Shown piece after piece: positions 61,628 to 64,000 of a DNA stretch of 64,000 bases. The position numbers and the translations under genes were made by a program. Location of the stretch: the NCBI RefSeq assembly GCF_014694455.1, contig NZ_JAAUWT010000017.1:1-64000 (forward strand), written 5' to 3'. Source of the stretch: Vibrio sp. S9_S30 (lineage in GTDB: Bacteria; Pseudomonadota; Gammaproteobacteria; Enterobacterales; Vibrionaceae). Numbering within the stretch: the first letter of the stretch is position 1; each line of letters starts with the position of its first letter. Below the pieces are notes generated by a model that saw only the letters and a program-made list of their open reading frames with translations, was not told the DNA's origin and searched no databases.

Positions 61628-61756
61628 CTATTACCATGGAACCTGTGTCCTTTTTGCCCTTTCCTCGGTCTGTAATGTTTTTACACTGCAGCTTTCTCTT
61701 TATGAACTAGTTTTAATAAAACGGTACGAGATACGCTGAACTTTGGAGATGTCATT

Positions 61757-63871
61757 ATGGAAAACGACCTGATCAGGGATCATCAAACCATTCTTCTTAC
61801 AGGAAAAAGCACACAGGAAAAACGAGAAGAACTCCTCCGCTATTTCGATCAAACTTGGCGCTTGTATGAGTCTTTATTTGATGTGATCAATAACGATCAG
61901 GCTTACTACAAAAAAGCCGAGCCCTTACGCCATCCACTGATTTTTTACTTTGGTCACACCGCTACGTTTTTTATTAACAAACTGAAACTGGGTAAGATCA
62001 TCGATCAACGTATCAACACGCATTACGAATCCATGTTTGCCATTGGTGTGGACGAAATGTCTTGGGATGATCTGGATGACACGCATTATGATTGGCCCTC
62101 GATTGAAGAAGTACGCCGCTATCGTGATCAAGTAAAGTCGATCATCGAAAGCACCATTCATTCTATGCCCTTAAGCCTGCCAATCACTCAAGATCAACCT
62201 GCCTGGGCCATTTTGATGGGGATTGAACACGAACGTATCCACCTAGAAACCTCATCCGTGATCATCCGTCAACTGCCCATCGATGACGTCACCCCCCACC
62301 CATTTTGGGCAAGCTGCACAGATACGGGAAAGGCACCAACAAATAGCCTAGTAAGCATCGCCGGGAACAGTGTGACACTGGGGAAACCACCTGAAGATGC
62401 CACATACGGTTGGGATAATGAATTTGGCACTCAACACTGTCAGGTGGCGGATTTTAAGGCGTCGAAATTTTTGGTTTCGAACCAAGAATACATGGCGTTT
62501 GTCAAAGATGAAGGCTATCAGCAGCTGCGTTTTTGGAATGAAGAAGGGCAACGCTGGCTTAAGTACACCCAAGCCACCATGCCGCGATTTTGGCGACTCA
62601 AAGAAGGCACGTATTGGCAACGCAACCTGACCGAAAACATTCCTCTGCCTTTGGATTGGCCAGTCGAAGTGAACCAGCTGGAAGCAAAGGCCTTCTGTAA
62701 CTGGAAAGCCGAACAAACTCAGTCAAACATTCGGCTGTTAACAGAGCCTGAATGGCAATTATTACGCGATAATATTGATCAAGATTCCCCGATTTGGCAC
62801 GAAATTCCCGGCAACTTGCTGCTTTCATTTTATGCGTCATCTTGCCCAGTCAATCGCTTTGGACATAACGGATTATTTGACGTGGTAGGCAATGTTTGGC
62901 AGCACACCGAAACCCCAATCGACGGGTTCAGTGGCTTTGAAGTTCATCCACTTTATGACGACTTCTCCACCCCTACCTTTGATGGCAAACACAACCTAAT
63001 TAAAGGAGGATCTTGGATATCAACCGGCAATGAAGCCATTCGTTCATCTCGCTATGCGTTTCGTCGCCATTTCTATCAGCACGCAGGGTTTCGTTATGTC
63101 GAATCGGATCAAAATCCTCAAGATATGGTCTCCATGAACATTTATGAAACCGATGAACTGATCTCTCAATACCTTGAATTCCATTACGGGAGCGAATACT
63201 TCAATGTACCCAATTTCTGTGTGAACGGTATCGAGCAGGTGATGAAAACCATTCAGGTTACACATCATACCCGTGCGTTAGACATTGGTTGCTCCGTTGG
63301 GCGGGCGACGTTTGAACTCGCGAAGCATTTCGATCATGTGGATGGCATCGATTTCTCGGCACGATTTATCCAGCAAGCCTACGCATTGACCGAGCAAGGA
63401 GAAAAACGCTACACCATACGCACCGAAGGGGATCTGGTTGAATTCAAGAGCGTGACGCTCGAAAGCCTAGGGTATACCCACCTCAAAGATAAAGTGAGCT
63501 TCATGCAAGGCGATGCGTGTAACCTCAAACCTCAATACACCCATTATGACTTGGTTTACGCATCAAACCTGATCGACAGATTGTCGGATCCTCAGTCCTT
63601 TCTTAGCAGCATAAGCCAGCGCCTAAACCAAGGCGGTTACCTAGTGATCGCGTCACCCTATACTTGGTTAGAGGACTACACAGATAAGGAAAATTGGTTG
63701 GGGGGAATCAAAGTGAACGGTGAAAACCACACCACGCTGGATGGGCTAACCGAAGCACTGATGGGTGAATTCGAACTCATCGCAGTGAAAGACGTGCCTT
63801 TTGTGATTCGCGAAACCCAGCGCAAGTTTCAGCATACGTTATCAGAAATGAGCATTTGGAAAAAACGCTAA
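61757..63871 (+). CDS. ovoA: Ovothiol biosynthesis enzyme OvoA (5-histidylcysteine sulfoxide synthase with methyltransferase domain)
   Basis: OvoA joins cysteine and histidine with oxygen to form 5-histidylcysteine sulfoxide, and its C-terminal domain can methylate the histidine ring, leading to the antioxidant ovothiol A. The 704-residue protein has a DinB-like N-terminal domain with the iron-binding HX3HXE motif H158..H162-x-E164 (IEHERIHLE), a formylglycine-generating-enzyme-like middle domain (about 195-455, with NVWQHTETPIDGF and KGGSWISTGNEAIRSSRYAFRRHF), and a SAM methyltransferase (about 470-704, with ALDIGCSVGRATFELAKHF). A partner OvoB lyase is not in the window. It may be CRP-activated. 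Confidence 0.93.
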   Translation: MENDLIRDHQTILLTGKSTQEKREELLRYFDQTWRLYESLFDVINNDQAYYKKAEPLRHPLIFYFGHTATFFINKLKLGKIIDQRINTHYESMFAIGVDEMSWDDLDDTHYDWPSIEEVRRYRDQVKSIIESTIHSMPLSLPITQDQPAWAILMGIEHERIHLETSSVIIRQLPIDDVTPHPFWASCTDTGKAPTNSLVSIAGNSVTLGKPPEDATYGWDNEFGTQHCQVADFKASKFLVSNQEYMAFVKDEGYQQLRFWNEEGQRWLKYTQATMPRFWRLKEGTYWQRNLTENIPLPLDWPVEVNQLEAKAFCNWKAEQTQSNIRLLTEPEWQLLRDNIDQDSPIWHEIPGNLLLSFYASSCPVNRFGHNGLFDVVGNVWQHTETPIDGFSGFEVHPLYDDFSTPTFDGKHNLIKGGSWISTGNEAIRSSRYAFRRHFYQHAGFRYVESDQNPQDMVSMNIYETDELISQYLEFHYGSEYFNVPNFCVNGIEQVMKTIQVTHHTRALDIGCSVGRATFELAKHFDHVDGIDFSARFIQQAYALTEQGEKRYTIRTEGDLVEFKSVTLESLGYTHLKDKVSFMQGDACNLKPQYTHYDLVYASNLIDRLSDPQSFLSSISQRLNQGGYLVIASPYTWLEDYTDKENWLGGIKVNGENHTTLDGLTEALMGEFELIAVKDVPFVIRETQRKFQHTLSEMSIWKKR

Positions 63872-63905
63872 CTTAAACGCTTATTGCATGCTGACAATCT
63901 GAACA

Positions 63906-63938
63906 TTGGGGGGCTACACATAAGCCCCCCAACTTTTT
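63906..63938 (+). terminator. Terminator after ovoA
   Basis: TTGGGGGGCT and AGCCCCCCAA are perfect inverse copies with a 7-base loop, followed by a run of T. Confidence 0.93.
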
Positions 63939-64000
63939 ATCACTTTGATTATGTTGATATTCAGTTCATCTTCACACTCACATTCAGGTTCCCTCGCTTA

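Noticed and set aside
61757..63871. Ergothioneine enzyme EgtB instead of OvoA
   Set aside because: The fused C-terminal SAM methyltransferase and the overall length of about 700 residues match OvoA, not EgtB.

Overview
The window looks like part of the main chromosome of a Vibrio (Vibrionaceae, Gammaproteobacteria). The proteins closely resemble their E. coli counterparts, the gene order matches what is typical of vibrios (arcA facing arcB, yhcC next to gltB, mtnN-cbiB-btuF, two gltBD sets in a row), and the base composition is moderate. I see no rRNA, tRNA, CRISPR array or complete mobile element. The first 300 bases may hold the end of an insertion element that cut a chemotaxis-receptor gene.

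Layout. 1-2700: broken receptor fragment, trmN6, srmB. 2750-5263: an RpiR-type regulator and a secreted HEXXH protein. 5413-12763: a CUT1 sugar ABC transporter operon, divergent from a ROK regulator and a GH20 hexosaminidase, with paired ROK-type operators and a CRP-like site between them. 12848-19649: yaaA, a Na+/alanine symporter with a long structured leader, a DUF3545 gene, a hemerythrin, ung, nfo and grcA (tandem FNR sites). 19785-24642: thrABC with leader peptide and attenuator. 25001-33455: a small outer-membrane-like protein, an RraA-like protein, arcA facing a lipoprotein-arcB pair, a diguanylate cyclase and yhcC. 34037-46307: two complete glutamate synthases in tandem. 46395-53686: a DUF1499 lipoprotein, then a response regulator, histidine kinase and orphan sugar-binding protein with overlapping stop/start codons, followed by a secreted PIG-L-type deacetylase and a glucose-family PTS permease. 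53984-57915: mtnN, cbiB-like, btuF, a TRIC-family channel and a flavodoxin-like protein. 58278-63871: the tna operon with its leader peptide, an added 42-residue gene, and ovoA for ovothiol synthesis.

Themes. Several genes serve redox and anaerobic control (ArcAB, GrcA, FNR sites). Others serve nitrogen and amino acid flow (two GOGATs, thrABC, tna) or sugar uptake and sensing. The most promising undescribed system is the 47254-53686 block, where a sugar-binding protein has no permease and sits in an operon with a two-component pair, as if it were a periplasmic sensor subunit.

A second signal is structural. At nine places, small degenerate tandem repeats (unit 15-21 bp, 2-7 copies) lie at or shortly after the 3' end of genes. 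Long inverted-repeat elements with ends like ACCCAAGTnACCT also recur. All names rest on remembered family motifs; no database search was run.
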